Assembly: GCA_029990175.1 (NCBI GenBank)
Contig: JARKIP010000064.1
Location: forward strand, 10,992,001-11,056,000
Length of the DNA: 64,000 bases
Source: Petunia secreta
Taxonomy: Eukaryota > Streptophyta > Magnoliopsida > Solanales > Solanaceae
Direction of reading: 5' to 3'
Positions 21,746-34,380 of the stretch are shown here, piece by piece (within the stretch, counting starts at the first letter, position 1; every line of letters begins with the position of its first letter). The notes under the pieces were generated by a model. The model worked only from the letters and a program-made list of their open reading frames with translations. It did not search any database and had not been told where the DNA came from. The position numbers and the translations under genes were made by a program.

Positions 21746-23277
21746 TCTCAATTGATACATAGTAGTATTATTTTTCTTTTATTTTTACTTTATTAATATT
21801 TATTTACAATGTGTTCCTTTGAAATCGTATTATGCTCCAAAGTCAAGCTGGTCAATTCATGTAGAAAAAATTAGTCACTCAACTACCATAACAATGATTC
21901 TTTAATCTTCAGAATTTTTTTTTTTTTAAAAAAAAGAGTTTAAATTAGAAAGTCTTTTATCAACATGCCCTCTTTTCTTTCATAGCGCTTCAATTTCTTT
22001 AAGCAAATAACTGTGTTCAATCCATTTTCAGTTCCCAATCCCTAATTTTCACTACATGACTTATGTAGGGGAGCTCGTAAAAGTTAAACCCTTTAACAAC
22101 CGAAACGATTTTTGCTAGAGTAGCTCTATTTTTTTCTTTTTCTTTTCTCCATCATGGTACATATTAGACTGCGAAAGCATTATGTCTCTACACAAAGCTT
22201 GGAAACAAGTGGTGAGCTTTGACCAATTATTTGATATGGAGAAGATAAGCTATCTCGAAAGAGGATCAACAATGGTTGGTAGAGTTGCCAAAATAAAAGG
22301 CAAAAGAATTAAGGAAAAAAGAAATAAATTAATTAACGTGGTTGGTGGGGTGAAGACTCGACATCCTTTTGTTGTCAAGAGCTTCATATATAGGCTAGTA
22401 AGCTGATGAAGCCAGCTGCACCACTATGACATCAACAATTGATTGCAATAAACTCTCCCTTTGAGAAATAAAAAAGAGGTTAAAAGTATATATAGTATAT
22501 AATAAGTATATGAAAAAATTATTTGACTCTACAAATAGTAATACATAGCTAGTGCCTATAAATAAAGTATACAGTAAAGCGAAGGGGCTATCAACTAATT
22601 AAGGTGTACCGGAAGGAAAAAAAAAGGACATGACAAAAAAAAAGTTTTAGAGTTTCTTCTTATACTTAATTGAGAAAAATTATTTGAGGTAGAGCAAGTC
22701 CATAATAACTAGAGAAAGAAAAATAAGAGGAAATAGTAAAAGAAATTAGGAGGGTGTTTTCATGAATTAAATGTCACTTAATAGTTAATCGGTGTGCGTA
22801 ATAGAATTTGCAATATTTAGATTTACAACTCTTGGTTTGAATAAGTCTAACTGCACAAATATAATGTGAGTAGGAGTTAGTGCTTGTTAACCTACTCACA
22901 ATTAGTTGATTTTGTTCATTATCCCTCTTACCAGAAATTGATTCATAAGCTGGCGTTGATGCCGACATATTTGGGTTGGTGTACTTGGCGGAGTAGGTTA
23001 GGTTCTTTCCTTTCCTTCTTTATTCTTTTTTTCTTTTCTTTTTTCGTTGTCCACCATTTCCTTTTTCAGCTTGAGTTAATAATATAGGGAGTATAACTGA
23101 ATGATTTCAAATTTGAAAAGAGGGACAAGACAGAGATGGTGAATATAGTAGTTTATGCTTTACCTGTAATGGTAACTGGTGATTCGAGTTTGTGCATTTA
23201 GATAGATGTTTCAACTTTCACGTTTGGTTCTTCGCGAAGCAAGAAACCAGAAAATGGAAAAAATACACTTCACTACA
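21746..23277. other. intergenic, nothing recognised
   Basis: AT-rich sequence with poly-A/T runs. A 74-codon frame at 22,182-22,406 has no recognisable domain and I treat it as chance. Confidence 0.5.
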
Positions 23278-24036
23278 AAAGGGCATAATATGGTAGTATA
23301 TATCAAATTTTTGAATTGAATTTGATTTGGTATTGGTGTTATGATATTCGATATCGATAGACATTTTATAAAATATTGGAAAATACATAATGTTATACCA
23401 AAATAATATACCGTATATTATTATACTAAATTAATATATCTCAAATATACGATATAGATTAAAAAATAATATGCAAATATAAAATTATAAAATATTAATT
23501 TTGTTATTCCTTACTAGTTCATAAACTTAGTTACTTTTACACGACTTTAATAAATTTATTTTATCAATAATCAACACCCAGAATATTACTATATTTGCTT
23601 AGTCTTACTCTTATATTCACTAGACTTAGGTGTTATACAATGTTTTATTACCGACCTCGATGGTTGTTGCTCTCAGCCTCAATTGCATAAGTTGTTCAGA
23701 TATTAAGTAGAAACTTTGATACCATTTAGTATGCAGAAAAGAGAAAGCAAGGTATTATGCAGAGTTGCTTAGATCACGAATTGTATGTAAATTTTATGCA
23801 AGTTTATTAAAACGTAAAGGCAAAAAGAGTTTAATTTAATTAATAATTTTTTAAGGTTTAAACTGAAGTATATATATCGATGTTACCATATCGAAAAAAG
23901 TTGAAATCGAAAAGAGAAAAATCGAACAATACCAAATTTATTCAGTTTGGGATCAACGTAGCATATTAAAAACCAAATACCAAAATTACGGAACTATTTT
24001 TCAATACTATACCATATCGGCTCACCCACACCCCTA
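23278..24036. mobile_element. possible degraded MITE
   Basis: The right end, read inward on the - strand, is AGGGGTGTGGGTGAGCCGATATGG. The left end, GGGCATAATATGGTAGTATA, is a loose inverted match, and the interior is strongly AT-rich with ATATCGA motifs at both sides. No TSD could be seen. Confidence 0.35.
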
Positions 24037-24469
24037 AACTTCACCGGTTGTTCTCCTATATTAGAATTTAGAAAGGGAAGTACAAATTCATTATCTGTTT
24101 TACTCCTCAAATTTTAAAAAATGTTACAGACACTCATATCTTTATCCTTTGACAAACAAAATATTTCTTATAAGTGTTTGTTTTAATAATTTGGTCCATT
24201 ATTTAAATTTAGAATTTGAAGTAGAGAATATTGAAGTTTGAAATACATGTTAATTAGAAGAGAATTTCAAAAGAGATAGTTATGGCTTTGCACTCAGAAA
24301 ACTTCAACTTTTTATTTCAAGTGAAATTCAGTCATCCAAACCTCTTTAGGCATTTGTACATGATTTGTTTGAATTGGAAAAACAAAGAGTATTTGAAGTT
24401 GAAGTTGAAAAATATCGTAATATTAAATTTACGAGCCGTACAATAAAACCCCGAAAAGAGTGATAAAGA

Positions 24470-24807
24470 ACCTGTTTGAATTATGCATGATAGATTTGTA
24501 GCAACTGCTATATTTTTTTGTAAGGAGTCTGACGGAAGTTTTACACGACAGGAAGAAAGATATGCACTTGGTGTATGTTTATTAATTGATTTAGAGAAAG
24601 CATACACTAGAGTATCAAGAGGTCCTTTGATAGGTGCCAGGGATAAAAGAAAATTTATATAAATGCCAGAAAGGACATACAATTGAGTCGTTAATAGCTT
24701 GAGAGTAGTTGTAAAACATTACAGGGATCAATATTGATCTTTTACTTGTTTACCCTAATTATTGAGGAGCTAATAAACACAGTAAAAGATAGAAGTCCCA
24801 TGGCCCA
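24470..24807 (+). pseudogene. LINE reverse transcriptase remnant, left part
   Basis: Conceptual reading gives LIDLEKAYTRVSRG, a decayed form of the plant non-LTR RT motif DLEKAYDRVPR, and further on LFTLIIEELINTVKDRSPM, matching the LFALVMDEL...D-PW block. Several stops and frameshifts are present. The match stops where the TIR element begins. Confidence 0.7.
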
Positions 24808-25670
24808 ATATTTTAAAAAGGCGGGGCGCAAAGCGAAGCGTTTTACTTACAAAGCCATGCGTTTTACTTACAATGAGGCGAGACGTAAGCCCCGAGGCAT
24901 AGGGCGTAAGTCCCATGAATCTTATTTTTTAATTAATTTTAAATTAATAAAATGACATAATGAGCCAAAAAATATTAAAAATACAAAAAAAATATTAAGA
25001 AAATTAATACTAAGAAAAAAATTATAGAAACAAAAGATATAACCTTTTTAACAATTGTAAGAAATTGAATAATGTTACAGTTTTTATGTGATACAGATAA
25101 ACCATTAGGCCTTAGCTTTCAAACAATTAAAAATAAAAATTTGTTACTATAAAAAATGAATATACAATAAAAAAATTTACTATTATAATTTAAAACATTA
25201 ATTCTTCATTGATAAATATAAAATTGCTTCTAAATTGCAAAAATAATTGAAGTCTAACAATTTTGAGTGACAGAAATAAAACATGAAGACCAATAACAAG
25301 TGATTGATATTAAGATTAAGTATACAGACGATATTCACCCTCATGATATTCTCAATTATAATACATAAAATATTATGACTCGTTAATTGAGCTATATTTA
25401 ATTTTTGAATTTCTATAGATGAATATAACTTCATTTTTAAAGAAAATTTTGGATGAACAATCTTAATTAGGGAATTGGACAGATCATTTGCATAAGTTCT
25501 ATAAGGCGAGTCCCGAGCGTTGAGCGTTGGGCGTGCTCTGGACGCATCGTCGAGCGCTTGAGGCGTAAAGCCTCAACGGATCTAAGCCCGCCCGAGAGTC
25601 TCAGGGCGTTTTTTAAGTGCCCCGCTCCGGAGCGAGTCCCGGACGAGTCCCAAAACTGCCTTTTAAAACA
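24808..25670. mobile_element. TIR element inserted in the LINE remnant
   Basis: The left end TTTTAAAAAGGCGGGGCGC and the inverted right end TGTTTTAAAAGGCAG share the TTTTAAAA-GGC terminus. Both ends are GC-rich (GGCG/AGGCG motifs) around an AT-rich core without coding potential. TSD and superfamily are not clear. It cleanly separates two halves of one LINE reading frame, which supports a discrete insertion. Confidence 0.6.
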
Positions 25671-26370
25671 GAGGTTTCTACTAAAAGTTTGAACTATGGA
25701 AAAACACTCTTAGAGTGTAAAGTAGAAATAAGAGTAATAAAAGATAGGTGCATTGCTAGTTTAGTCATCATAAGAAGAGTAAAATTGAGGTGAGACGTTA
25801 TGGGATTGTGGTGCCTAAATATAAACATCCAGATAACTAGCATCAGTGTTCCAGGAGAATAAAATGATATATGAAGATGATATATATAAAATCAAAATCA
25901 GATGGTTGAAATGGAAAAGTGTCACGACGGAAATGTTATATGAAAGAAATTCCTAATAAACTAAAAGGTAAGTTCTATAGAATAGTTTAAACATAACATT
26001 GTTATGGGAGTAAAAATTATTAGATTGCTAAATTCCAATACTTCCGTTCGAGGAGTACCGCAGAGATGTGAATGCTAAGATGAATGTGCAGTGAAACAAG
26101 ATTAGACAAGATTATAAATGACAACATGCATGAAAATATTCAAGTAGCACACAATAAGAATAAAAAGAGAGAAGGTTATCTGAAATGGTTCGGTCATGTC
26201 CTACATCGGTCTTTAGATGTACCAGTTCCGTGGGTGTGAAATCATGGTGAATAAAAATATTAAAGGGACGAGATAGATCCAAAATTACATGAATAAAAAT
26301 TATCTTAAAGGATCTACAATCTCTTGGAATCATGCAAACTTAGCCAAAGATAGAGTACAATAGAGGAAAA
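25671..26370 (+). pseudogene. LINE reverse transcriptase remnant, right part
   Basis: Readings in shifting frames include TKSLNYGKTLLECK (cf. the LELWR-TLESKG block), then WLKWKSV, and near 26,160-26,230 GYLKWFGHVLHRS, the RLRWFGHV hallmark of the C-terminal region of plant LINE ORF2. Many stops; non-functional. Confidence 0.65.
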
Positions 26371-26390
26371 TGATATATCTGTGCTACCTA

Positions 26391-26636
26391 ATACTCACTC
26401 CCTTCCCATTTATATCAAAATTTATATAGACATAAAGTTTAAAAAATAAAAAATAACTTTTGAAACTTGTATCATAAATAATTTTATAAAATTTGTGTAG
26501 TCATAGATTCTTCTCGTTAGAGGTAAAATGAGAAGTTTAAGTTAATTATTATTTTAATTTTAAAATGTTGTCATTCTTAATTAAACATATGAAAAATAAA
26601 ACGTTGTCATGTAAACTAGAAAGGAACATGTACTAG
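26391..26636. mobile_element. possible Stowaway-like MITE remnant
   Basis: Starts TACTCACTCCCTTCCCATTTATATC, close to the Stowaway CTCCCTCCGT terminus. The right end is too diverged to define, so this is tentative. Confidence 0.3.
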
Positions 26637-26856
26637 GGAATACGTTTTATTCATATTAAAATTTTTACTTTAGGTCCTATGCTTTCGACTTCTAAGGATT
26701 CATGATTTATCCCATCAAAATTTTTACGTGCAAAAAATATAAAGAGCTTTAGTACTTTTTTTTTCTTCTAATTTTGTTCAATATTGATTTAAGATGAACT
26801 CAAATATAATTGACCATAACTTGTGAGAGATTTATGCGTATTTGTTAATGTATGTA

Positions 26857-27305
26857 AAATCGAAGTTAAAAAGGATATCTGGCATAACCTCCCATTCAAA
26901 TAATATAATTTTCTTCTTATTTCCTTCATCAACTCTCAAATAGTTTTTCTAATTCACTCATACCTTTAATAGATATTTACTTTTTTCCAAGGAATATACT
27001 GGTATTTCATGTTTTGTTAATATTACCTCAATTTTAATGATTGTATATCTAAATTTACGATCAAAAGGATCGACTCTCTAAACGAAATTGTGAAAATTAA
27101 GATGAAAGGAGTATTGTATTTGAAATCGAAGTTAAAAAGGCTACTGTTTGGCATAACCTTGAATTCCAATCATACATTTTTCTTCTCATTTCCTTCCTCT
27201 ATCCACAGATAAGTTCTCTATTTCACTCATTCCTTAAAATAGATCTTTCTTCATTCCAAGAAACATACTAGTATTATTTCATTTTGCTAAGATTAGCTCT
27301 ATTTT
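26857..27305. repeat. diverged tandem duplication upstream of the DAHP synthase gene
   Basis: Copy 1 (about 26,857-27,040) and copy 2 (about 27,122-27,305) share the order AAATCGAAGTTAAAAAGG, GGCATAACCT, TTTTCTTCT-ATTTCCTTC, TTTCACTCAT, CCAAG-AA-ATACT. The copies lie 175-440 bp upstream of the TATA box. Confidence 0.75.
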
Positions 27306-27476
27306 ACATACCAAAAATTAGACTAAAGTACAAATAAGGTAGGTGCAGATTGACTTTCAACCAAGTTTACCAACTTATTTTTACCAAAAATACCCTTTAC
27401 CTAACCATAGTCCATTTCCTCTCTTTCCCCCCTCTTTAGGCTTCAACCACTTCCTAACACAACAAAAACCTCTCCT

Positions 27477-27483
27477 TATAAAA
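27477..27483 (+). promoter_or_regulatory. TATA box of the DAHP synthase gene
   Basis: TATAAAA, about 100 bp before the ATG, followed by a CT-rich leader (27,484-27,577) typical of plant 5' UTRs. Confidence 0.7.
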
Positions 27484-27577
27484 CCCCACCATTCCATCTC
27501 TCCTCTTCTTCAGGTACACCCTCCATCTCCTCTTGAAAAAAAATCACTCACATTTTGCACAAAAGTACCAAAAATCA

Positions 27578-30500
27578 ATGGCTCTTTCAACAAATAGCAC
27601 CACCAACTCTCTTCTTCCAAAAACACCTTTGGTTCAACAACCCCTTCTAAAGAATGCATCTTTACCAACCACCACCAAAGCCATTAGATTCATTCAACCA
27701 ATCTCAGCCATCCATTCATCTGATTCATCAAAAAACACTCCCATTGTCTCAGCCAAGCCATCATCACCGCCTGCCGCCACCTCCACGGCGGCTGCTACGG
27801 CGGTGACAAAACAAGAATGGTCCATTGATTCTTGGAAAACCAAGAAAGCTCTTCAATTACCTGAATATCCAAATCAAGAAGAGCTTAAAAATGTTTTGAA
27901 AACAATTGAAGATTTCCCACCAATTGTATTTGCTGGTGAAGCAAGGCATCTTGAAGAAAAGCTTGGTGAAGCTGCTATGGGAAGAGCCTTTTTGCTACAA
28001 GGTGGTGATTGTGCTGAGAGTTTTAAGGAATTTAATGCTAATAACATAAGGGATACTTTTAGAATCCTTCTTCAAATGGGTGCTGTTCTTATGTTTGGTG
28101 GTCAGATGCCTGTTATCAAGGTTTGTTTCTTTTTTCGTTTAGTCCATATGTTTTAATTTATGTGAATCTATTTGACTCGACACGTCCATCTGTTTTAATT
28201 TAGGTGAATCTGTTTGACTCGACACATCCATCTGATTGAGTTTATGTAAATTTATTTGACTCGATACGTTCATATATTTGACTTTTATGTGAATATACTA
28301 GACCGAACAAGTAGTTTAATAAAGAAAAGAACTTTTCAAAGTTATGATCTGACTAGCAGTAGATATTTGTGTCGAAAAAATGTGAGGTTTGGAATTAAAT
28401 TATTTTTAACTTTAGAAAGGATTGTTCTTTTGAAATGAAATAGGTTCATGTAAACTGAGATTGGAGGGAATATTCCTACCAGTTTTTGGCTTTTGTAAGT
28501 TATTTTTGTTAGGTTTATGTTCCCCATGTAGTGCACATGGATGTGCAAGGTTATTTAAGTCTGACGTGACTTTGTATCTTTCAATCAGACTCTTTTTTGT
28601 TTGTTTGTTTGTTTTTTTATTGTTTTGCTTGCTTTTGTCCTTATACCTGAAAGTTTCAACTTTTATAGACTCTTTAGGCTATTATTGCTTAAAATTAAGC
28701 AACATGAATATATATGGTAAAGTAACATGTTATAATTGGGTAAAAACTGTATTGATATTGTGGGAAGTATTTACACTGTAAGCATATTTTAATTTAATCC
28801 TGCTGGAAATGAATCGTTTTCTGATAACTGAGAAATCTTGGAGGGCTAGTAGTGTATAGTTAGAAACTTGGTGGATAATGGCCCGGTAATTTTACCTTCT
28901 CCACTAAAACTCCAAGCTTTTGTCCGAAGCAATGTTTGGACATGGAGGTGCGCCTAATTCATACATCACAAGTTGTCCTCTTACCAATAGGGCATGATTC
29001 TAACTTGCATTCTTGGCATTTACTGTATCATACTCTGTTTCAATAGCATTTGCCTCTTTTATCTTTCCGGATTTTGTAAGTTATAAGTGTTCAAGTTTTA
29101 TGCATGTACTGAGCAAGATCCTACCCTTGGGAATTTGGTATAGGTGGGAAGAATGGCTGGACAATTTGCAAAGCCAAGATCAGATAACTTTGAGGAGAAG
29201 AATGGTGTTAAGTTGCCTAGTTACAGGGGAGACAATGTGAATGGCGACGCATTTGATTTGAAGTCCAGGACTCCTGATCCTCAGAGGCTGATCAGGGCTT
29301 ATTGCCAATCTGCAGCTACTTTGAATCTATTGAGGGCTTTTGCTACTGGAGGATATGCTGCCATGCAGAGGGTCACTCAATGGAACTTGGATTTCACAGA
29401 GCATAGTGAGCAGGGTGATAGGTATATCCCATCTTGTATCGCTTTTATTATGCACTCATAACCATCTGGTTTCGGGAACCAATTGACCCGACTAATCCAA
29501 ATTCGTGCTTCAAAGGGCTCATTAAGCGGTCTAGCATTTTTTTCTTATTTTGAATATTAGCTGGAAAGTGTTGCTATGATGATATAAAATACAGTTGTGA
29601 TGGCATAATTGAACATTTCCTTTTTTCTTCACCTATAACATAAAAAATGCTACCACAGGTGCAAATAATAGAAAAGGAAACAGAACATATTTCTGTTGTA
29701 TTCCTTATTATAAGACAACCATATTCTAGATTTTAAAGAGCTATTACCATATAATTCTTTCTTGGGCTATAAAAAGTGCCCTTTTTTGCATGTTGAGGAC
29801 TAGCTAAGATAATGTGAACTCCATTTTCTACCAAAGATAGTTCTGGTTGACTTAGTTCTGACGGCCAATAATGTGGCTTTTGACATGGTAGGTACCGAGA
29901 ACTAGCTAACAGAGTGGATGAGGCCCTTGGGTTCATGAATGCTGCTGGACTTACAACGGACCATCCTATCATGACAACCACCGAGTTCTGGACATCTCAT
30001 GAGTGCTTACTTTTGCCCTATGAGCAGTCACTAACTCGATTGGATTCGACTTCTGGCCTTTACTATGATTGCTCTGCCCATTTTCTTTGGGTTGGAGAGA
30101 GAACTAGGCAGTTGGATGGTGCCCATGTCGAGTTCTTGAGAGGAATCGCCAACCCCCTTGGTATTAAGGTAACCACAGTTCTGTAATATCAACCTTTTGT
30201 GATTGCTCCTTTTTTTTTTTCCCTGAATGTAATATTTGGCTGCTATAAAACTTTGTACCTCAGGTGAGTGACAAGATGGACCCAAGTGCATTGGTCAAGC
30301 TCATTGAGATTTTGAACCCTCAAAACAAGGCTGGTAGAATTACAATAATTACCAGAATGGGAGCAGAAAACATGAGGGTTAAGCTTCCTCATCTTATCAG
30401 GGCTGTCCGAGGAGCAGGGCAAATTGTCACTTGGGTATCTGATCCTATGCATGGAAATACCATCAAAGCTCCGTGTGGTCTTAAAACTCGACCTTTCGAT

Positions 30501-31738
30501 TCCATCAGGGTAAGTTGTTGTGCCAGGTTAAGAAATCCTAATATTCCTAATTTTCTAATACCCATTTTGGTGAACTTCAAAACAGCTTGAAATCATATGT
30601 GACTGATATTTGATAACACATTTCACAAAAAAGCTCTTAAAGTGATTGCACAGTTCATGTACACGGGAAAGGGTTGAATCATATTGAATTCACCAACATC
30701 AAAAATAGCTATTAAAGTAAATGCACAGTTCATGTACATCAATGATTGCATCCGATAAGACCGTGCCCCGCTCATAATTCACCGGAAGGGTCACACTGAA
30801 AAGTGAAGACTAAATATTAGTTTTAGAACTTAGATTCCTTCTGTCTGGGAGTTGCTCAATGGGTCCATTCCCTTCAATTTCTCTTAGTTCGATAAGCTGA
30901 ACACCATGAGTCTTGTAGGTACTAAAGACCAACCATAGATGGTGAGGCATTGAGTAGTTCACAGAAAGAATAGTAGTTATTCTTGGCAAGACTAGGACCA
31001 AGAAAGTGAAAGTGACCACTAAAGAGTATCCCTTAATGATTATTCGATACAGGTCTTTTCATTGGGTACTACTAAATGGGCCACCATAGATGATGAGAAC
31101 ATGGGTAGTTCACAGGAAGAATAGTAGTTATTTCTTGGCAAGACCAGGACCAAGAAAGTGAGCATGGTGGGTTGGTATGACAGAGGAGTAACGTGGAGCT
31201 TGTAAAGCTTTGTCTTCTACGAATCAGTCAACAGAGTATATATTTTAATATTGATGGTGGGTTTAGTAGATAAATCGTGCAACTTTTGTAGTAGGTTTGG
31301 TGGTTGTGTGTCTCTTTCAATGAGTTTGACTATTGGGACCTCAGAAATCTGGTAGATTTATTCTTTTTAGTGAAGCTCTTTCATTGTTTTTTTCCCCTAA
31401 AATTGATTGAATGTTTGACATCATATGTTTTACATAATTAAGACAAAGGAACATCTCACGTGACTAACTTATTGTGACAGGCTGAAGTAAGAGCATTCTT
31501 TGATGTTCATGAACAAGAAGGAAGCCACCCAGGAGGAGTGCACCTTGAGATGACTGGTCAAAACGTCACAGAGTGCATCGGTGGATCAAGAACTGTGACC
31601 TTCGATGATCTGAGCTCACGTTACCACACCCACTGTGATCCTAGGCTCAACGCATCTCAATCCCTTGAACTCGCGTTCATTATTGCAGAACGCCTTAGAA
31701 AAAGGAGACTTGGATCACAAAGCGTGTTAGGTCAATAG
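27578..31738 (+). CDS. phospho-2-dehydro-3-deoxyheptonate aldolase (DAHP synthase), plastidial class II, five exons
   Basis: Joins phosphoenolpyruvate and erythrose 4-phosphate, the first step of the shikimate pathway to aromatic amino acids and phenolics, in plastids. Exons: 27,578-28,120; 29,144-29,421; 29,892-30,168; 30,264-30,509; 31,481-31,738. All introns are GT-AG and phases join in frame, giving 533 residues, the usual plant length. Residues 1 to about 65 are rich in Ser/Thr/Ala/Pro with few acids, a plastid transit peptide. Class II metal ligands are all present: Cys145 (GGDCAESF), His429 (DPMHGNT), Glu471 (HLEMTG) and Asp501 (HCDPRLN), with the same spacing as remembered for the bacterial class II enzyme. 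The start is the ATG in AATCAATGGC; an upstream in-frame ATG at 27,533 lies in the leader. I see no damage, so it is probably functional. Confidence 0.96.
28136..28470. mobile_element. Stowaway-like MITE remnant in intron 1
   Basis: The right end, read on the - strand, is TTCCCTCCAATCTCAGTTTACATG, like the Stowaway CTCCCTCCGT terminus. The left part contains about three imperfect copies of TTTAATTTATGTGAATCTATTTGACTCGACAC (28,145-28,290). It lies wholly within the 1,023-bp intron 1, and the left terminus is decayed. Confidence 0.5.
30629..31165. repeat. duplicated segments in intron 4
   Basis: Intron 4 (30,510-31,480) contains two internal duplications. One is GCACAGTTCATGTACA at about 30,648 and 30,722. 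The other is a block of about 95 bp, at 30,916-31,010 and again at 31,063-31,160, with shared CATAGATG-TGAG, AGTAGTTCACAG-AAGAATAGTAG and GACCAAGAAAGTGA. Confidence 0.75.
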
Positions 31739-31919
31739 ATACGTGGAAAGGTTCAAATGCTGTTTTCTTGGTTTTACTTCTTCAACTAAACTATGAATGG
31801 ATGTCTTAATATTTACATTTTTTTTTTTTCAAAGACCAATTTGGTGGATATGTTATGTTTGCACTGTATTCATACTATAGAAGAGAGTGTTATAATGTAT
31901 GAGAGTTTGGTGACCAAGG

Positions 31920-31925
31920 AATAAA
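31920..31925 (+). terminator. polyadenylation signal of the DAHP synthase gene
   Basis: AATAAA, 182 bp after the stop codon, in a TG/T-rich 3' UTR. Confidence 0.55.
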
Positions 31926-31949
31926 GCAAGGAAGTTACTCTATCATAGT

Positions 31950-32830
31950 ACGTCTATTGAAATTATATATTTGAAGTGGCTGTGCTACAGGTGCATATGT
32001 ATCATCTGCAACACATGTTATTCAAAGACAACGTGATGTTTCTCACGTACTGTACTTTTTCTACGTTCCTCTTTTCTTTTTATTTTTTTGGTTGGTGGGG
32101 GTTGGTTGATTGCTGGGATTGGTAGATCTAAATCAAGTCAGTACTTGACTTATAAGTATATTCTCAAGGGATTCGACCACCTACCACTTAATCAAACAAA
32201 GTCTATTGTATTTATCTATTTTCTTGGTGCAATTGTTGATTCTTTCCACATACTCCTCACCTATTCACTGTTCCTATTTTTGGTCCTTTTTTAAACCTAT
32301 TTTATTTGCTTAATTGTGTCCAAAATGAGGAAGTAAAAGAAAGGGATTTTGGTGGATAAAACCTTGGTTATGCGAGATCTTAGGGTCTTTTTGTTTCAGC
32401 TGGACTTGGTTCTTCAATCCTCATTCCCCTACAAAACAGATTTTCTTTCGATCATCGAAGAAAATAGGTGTCCCAACAGATGTCACAGCAGCATTGACCC
32501 CTTTCACTCATGTCAAATCGAGGTATTGCAGCAAACAAAAACAGCAAAATCTCAATTCAACTCAAGAATTTCAGGTGGATGCATTTGCTTTTAAAAAAAA
32601 AAAAATAAAAATACTCTGAGCAAAAGTTAATTGTAAAGTAACCTAGTTACTTTTTGACGAGCCCTTATTTAAAAAATAAATAAATAAATAAATTCTACCC
32701 TTCTCTCAGGAGGATTTATGGTGTTCTCACTTACCCTATTAAACCCACTAATTGATGATAGAGATGCTTAACCCATTAAAGCAGAGCCTCTTTGTCTAAA
32801 AAGCCGTTATGAATGTTTCCTTCGCTCAGT
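31950..32830. other. intergenic, nothing recognised
   Basis: No domain-bearing frame or repeat boundary found. A short AAAT array lies at about 32,670-32,690. Confidence 0.5.
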
Positions 32831-32839
32831 CTTAAATAC

Positions 32840-33220
32840 ATTGCTTTTTAAGTTGATACGATCTCAATAGGTCCTCCATCTGGCAGAAGGTTTCGGTCAA
32901 TTATTTCATACAAAAATGTGCCACATTCAACAAGCTGCACTTTTCGTGGCATAACATGCTATCACCTTATAGCATGTCACACAATCCTTCAGAAAGCCAG
33001 GCCTGCTTCATCTCTTCTATCTCAATGGTTTTATGGAGCACTCCCCATTTCCTTGAAGGAATAAGTGAATGTCACAGAAATAACACAATAAGAGTTTGAC
33101 CTCCATTGAATCGTTGAATATCAATGTGCCTTCGCACACCATAATTGTCTACACTTGGACCATATTATAGGATGTCCCTCCTTTGATGTGTATTTCACAA
33201 TAATGTCTATATACGTACCC
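32840..33220 (-). pseudogene. PPR protein pseudogene fragment, C-terminal part
   Basis: Conceptual - strand reading with shifting frames gives SRKWGVLHKTIEIEEMKQ (33,075 to 33,000), then DCVTCYKVIACYATK (near 32,980-32,935) and YEIIDRNLLPDGG (near 32,905-32,880). These follow the order of a plant PPR protein (KMGMLDEAI-IAEEMK; DCVTFNKVMACYAT; LLPD). The first about 200 bp duplicates part of the fragment at 36.2-36.4 kb. Confidence 0.6.
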
Positions 33221-33540
33221 AATATTCAATTTAATAATCACATTTTCCCCCTTCTGAACTGCATTTTGCTTGTTATGTTGCTTCATGCATAGTATCAGGG
33301 AAGTTACAATATTACAGACATATGTTGTAACTATATCAGTGGATTATTACCTTTCCTCCATCTTTTTAATCAAAGCTTTGAGTACCCAATGTCATTACAG
33401 ATAACAAAGGGAAAGATTCTAGTCTTTTTGCAGTAACTAGATTGAATATACAATTATAGTAAGAGGTTTTGGTAACTGTAATTTTCCATAAATTGGAGGA
33501 ATCAGAAAACATAGATAAGTAAAGTTTGAATTAAGAATTG

Positions 33541-33703
33541 GATAGGGGCTGCGCGAACGCAAGCATCCCGCTAACACAAATTATGACGTAGACTCGACCA
33601 CTTGGGCCGACCTTAGGCAGACACCACTCCCAAGTGCAATGGAGGTCATCAGCCTAGGCCATGAGTCTTCTTGATCGCTCATTGACCCCATCCAGGTAAG
33701 TAT
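33541..33703 (-). ncRNA. U1 spliceosomal snRNA, copy 1
   Basis: U1 pairs with the 5' splice site in the first step of intron recognition. The - strand 5' end is ATACTTACCTGGA, the conserved U1 cap-proximal sequence; ACTTACCTG, the part that pairs with the splice site, is intact. The GCCTAGGCTGATGACCTCC stem-loop region, the Sm site AATTTGTG and a 3' stem-loop with GCGTTCGCGC follow. Length is about 163 nt, normal for plant U1. It differs from copy 2 at scattered sites, for example GGATGGGG against GGACGGGG near the 5' end. The promoter upstream is intact. Confidence 0.9.
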
Positions 33704-33728
33704 GTTACCACAATGCTCCTTGCTATCC

Positions 33729-33778
33729 TTTTATATCACTCCAGCTCCTGGTTTTCCTTTGTTGAGCCAATGTGGGAC
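33729..33778 (-). promoter_or_regulatory. snRNA promoter of U1 copy 1 (TATA + USE)
   Basis: TATA (ATATAAAA) at 33,729-33,736, about -26 to -33. USE GTCCCACATTG at 33,768-33,778, one mismatch to RTCCCACATCG. The 31-nt gap is the Pol II type. Confidence 0.85.
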
Positions 33779-34380
33779 GTCTCGCGCTTTAAGCTATTAC
33801 CCATATATAAGCATGTAATTGAGATTTATTACTAGTCCTTAACTAAAATATTAGTCAATGGATGTATATAACAAACCGATCTTTTCAGTTCTAAAAAAAA
33901 AAAAATAGTTCGGTGCACAAAACATCCCGCATTCTTACAGTAAAAATGTCATGCTATCACAAAAATTAAAAATCTTTTAAATTGTGTAATTCATCTTCAA
34001 CATGAAGTCAGAGGTGTCGTTTAGAACCTGAGTTAACATAAATGCCAAAAACAATATGATTACTGCAATGTTACTGAACTTAGTGTGGGAAGATAATGTG
34101 CAGGACATCAAATAGTTTGCTTTTCGGACTTGTTCCTACTTCTAATAAATAAAACAAAAGCCATAGGTCTCTGTAGCTTAGTGTTATGGAAACAACTCTA
34201 AAGAAGATGAGTCGTTTCCTCTCAGCTTGTAGGTTAGCATTTTAGAAGAACAAATTTCAGTCTAGGTGAAAATACGGTCAGAACATAGCGTAGAAAGATC
34301 CCAAACTCATTCAAAGTTACACATAGCTTATTACTACTTCTATAAGGACAAACTCAGTCTCAAAATTGAACTAGAACTGT

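Noticed and set aside
22182..22406. 74-codon ORF in the intergenic region.
   Set aside because: No recognisable motif, no promoter or splice context; composition is that of AT-rich noise.
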